In this document: positions 4,652-5,638 of the stretch, piece by piece
How the letters are laid out: each line of letters opens with the position of its first letter
Numbering within the stretch: the stretch's first letter is position 1
Assembly: GCA_910586405.1 (NCBI GenBank)
Contig: CAJUII010000058.1
Span: 15,177-20,814, forward strand
From: an uncultured Lachnospiraceae bacterium
Lineage (GTDB): Bacteria; Bacillota; Clostridia; Lachnospirales; Lachnospiraceae
DNA: 5,638 nucleotides
Direction: 5' to 3'
The notes under the pieces: model-generated
The model's input: the letters and a program-made list of their open reading frames with translations, nothing else
Told to the model about the DNA's origin: nothing
The model's database searches: none
Position numbers and translations under genes: made by a program

Positions 4652-5629
4652 ATGGGGAAACGGTATAATATTATGACCTCTTGTGATGATGCGCTGGTGC
4701 CATATGTAGCGGTAGGGTTGACTGCGATGGCGCAGAATCTTAAGAAGGCAGGGATTGATTTCTATTTCCTTCATAGCCGTGTGAGTTCGAAGAATATCAG
4801 CATGCTAAAAGATTTGTGCGGCGAGTTGGGAAATGAAAAGGTTTGTTTTCATGAAATCTTCGTGCCACATGCAGAACTGTATTCAGAACTGGCAAAGTAT
4901 GGAAATGGCTGGGCGGGCGAAGCATATTATTCATTGTGTGCGCATTTGCTGCTGCCAGAGAGCATTGACCGGGTCTTGTATCTCGATGCGGGAGATACGC
5001 TGGTAATCGGGGACATTGAACCGTATTACCACTGTGATTTTCAGGGAAAAAGCCTTGTGGTGACAGGCGGGAGATATAAGCTTTTAGAGGGGAAGCTGGA
5101 ATTGTTTGACACAGCGGATTTGGGAGACTGGGAGGAAGGGCTTCCGGGAATTCTTCGAGGAATTTTTAATTCTGGTTCGTACATGATGAATTTGGATAAA
5201 ATGAGAAAAGATGAAAGAACGTTGGCTGATTATCAGTATCTGTGCGGAAAGCTCCGCGAGCTGCTAGGAAAGGATAACCATATGATTTACTGGGGGGATC
5301 AGGGGCTTTTATCCGCGGCGTTTGTGGGGGATGTCCGCTACTATGGCTTTCCACAGATTCGAAATCTCTGGTATATGCCCTATAATTTCTGCTTGTGGTA
5401 TTTTGATCAAATGACCAAACAGCCCGATTATTCCCCGGCAATTCTGCATTTTGCAGGAACCGCCTTCAAACCATGGAATGGTACATATCCTATTTTCTTG
5501 GATAAGTTTCAGAACAGAGATAGGATACGCTCCATGGAAGAGTTAAAAAATGGACAGGCGGGATATTTTTATCTGTGGCATGAGTATGCAATCATGGCGG
5601 ATCGACTTTTGCAGAAATTGGGGTATTAA
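4652..5629 (+). CDS. GT8-family glycosyltransferase
   Basis: This 325-residue enzyme would transfer a hexose from a nucleotide sugar (UDP-glucose or UDP-galactose are usual in family GT8) to a glycan or lipid acceptor, with retention of configuration. It is probably cytoplasmic, on the inner membrane face. Family signs in order are: the N-terminal nucleotide-binding strand NIMTSCDDALVPY (6-18); VLYLDAGDTLVIGDI (108-122), the metal-binding region; FNSGSYMMNLDKMR (172-185); GDQGLLSAAF (215-224); and HFAGTAFKPW (266-275), the C-terminal metal and phosphate motif. The length is normal for bacterial GT8 proteins, and there is no signal peptide or membrane helix. Two motifs differ from the usual form: DxD reads DAGD, and H-x2-G-x2-KPW has three residues before KPW. 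The start follows GGTGAGGAG (4638-4646). A three-codon frame (4631-4642) overlaps the ribosome site. The acceptor is unknown. The position suggests cell-surface glycan, and the next gene may follow closely. Confidence 0.9.
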   Translation: MGKRYNIMTSCDDALVPYVAVGLTAMAQNLKKAGIDFYFLHSRVSSKNISMLKDLCGELGNEKVCFHEIFVPHAELYSELAKYGNGWAGEAYYSLCAHLLLPESIDRVLYLDAGDTLVIGDIEPYYHCDFQGKSLVVTGGRYKLLEGKLELFDTADLGDWEEGLPGILRGIFNSGSYMMNLDKMRKDERTLADYQYLCGKLRELLGKDNHMIYWGDQGLLSAAFVGDVRYYGFPQIRNLWYMPYNFCLWYFDQMTKQPDYSPAILHFAGTAFKPWNGTYPIFLDKFQNRDRIRSMEELKNGQAGYFYLWHEYAIMADRLLQKLGY

Positions 5630-5638
5630 GGAATGTGG

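Noticed and set aside
5630..5638. Possible start of a further gene after the glycosyltransferase (ATG at 5633)
   Set aside because: Only nine bases remain, and AAGGA is too close to that ATG to serve as its ribosome site.

Overview
The window looks like chromosomal DNA of a Gram-positive anaerobe of the Clostridia, most likely Lachnospiraceae or a close relative. This is inferred from purine-rich Shine-Dalgarno sites (AGGAGG, GAGGAG), consensus SigA-type promoters with extended -10 boxes, short T-tailed intrinsic terminators, a six-helix chemoreceptor without HAMP domain, and a short Cro/CI-type regulator. I cannot name the genus. I see no rRNA, tRNA, CRISPR array or transposase.

Layout. (1) Positions 1-375 are the 3' end of a gene that starts before the window: a Thr/Ser-rich linker followed by an acidic C-terminal domain I do not recognise, closed by a perfect 14-bp terminator hairpin. 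(2) A good extended -10 promoter drives a single 527-residue protein (512-2095). It has five 22-residue leucine-rich repeats, and a divergent copy of one domain lies on each side of them. (3) It converges on a methyl-accepting chemotaxis-type receptor (2147-3622, minus); a bidirectional terminator separates the two. The receptor has a near-perfect SigA promoter. (4) A gene-poor stretch (3623-3944) holds that promoter, a LexA-box-like site, a compound dyad and a direct repeat. (5) An 85-residue protein of unknown function (3945-4202, plus) overlaps tail-to-tail by 8 bp with an XRE-family repressor (4195-4569, minus). (6) The repressor is divergent from a GT8-type glycosyltransferase (4652-5629, plus), which ends 9 bases before the window edge.

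How the genes relate. Most units are single genes with their own signals, so no operon covers the whole window. The best case for linked function is the XRE regulator and the glycosyltransferase. Their predicted -35 boxes overlap at the centre of a 19-bp pseudo-palindrome, and a perfect 16-bp inverted repeat flanks the promoter pair. This suggests one repressor controlling its own gene and a surface-sugar gene. The same arrangement implies that the regulator's only upstream ATG lies inside promoter DNA, and that translation may start at a CTG.

The items most worth a second look are the duplicated-domain LRR protein, the symmetrical operator region, and the one-residue insertions in two catalytic motifs of the glycosyltransferase.
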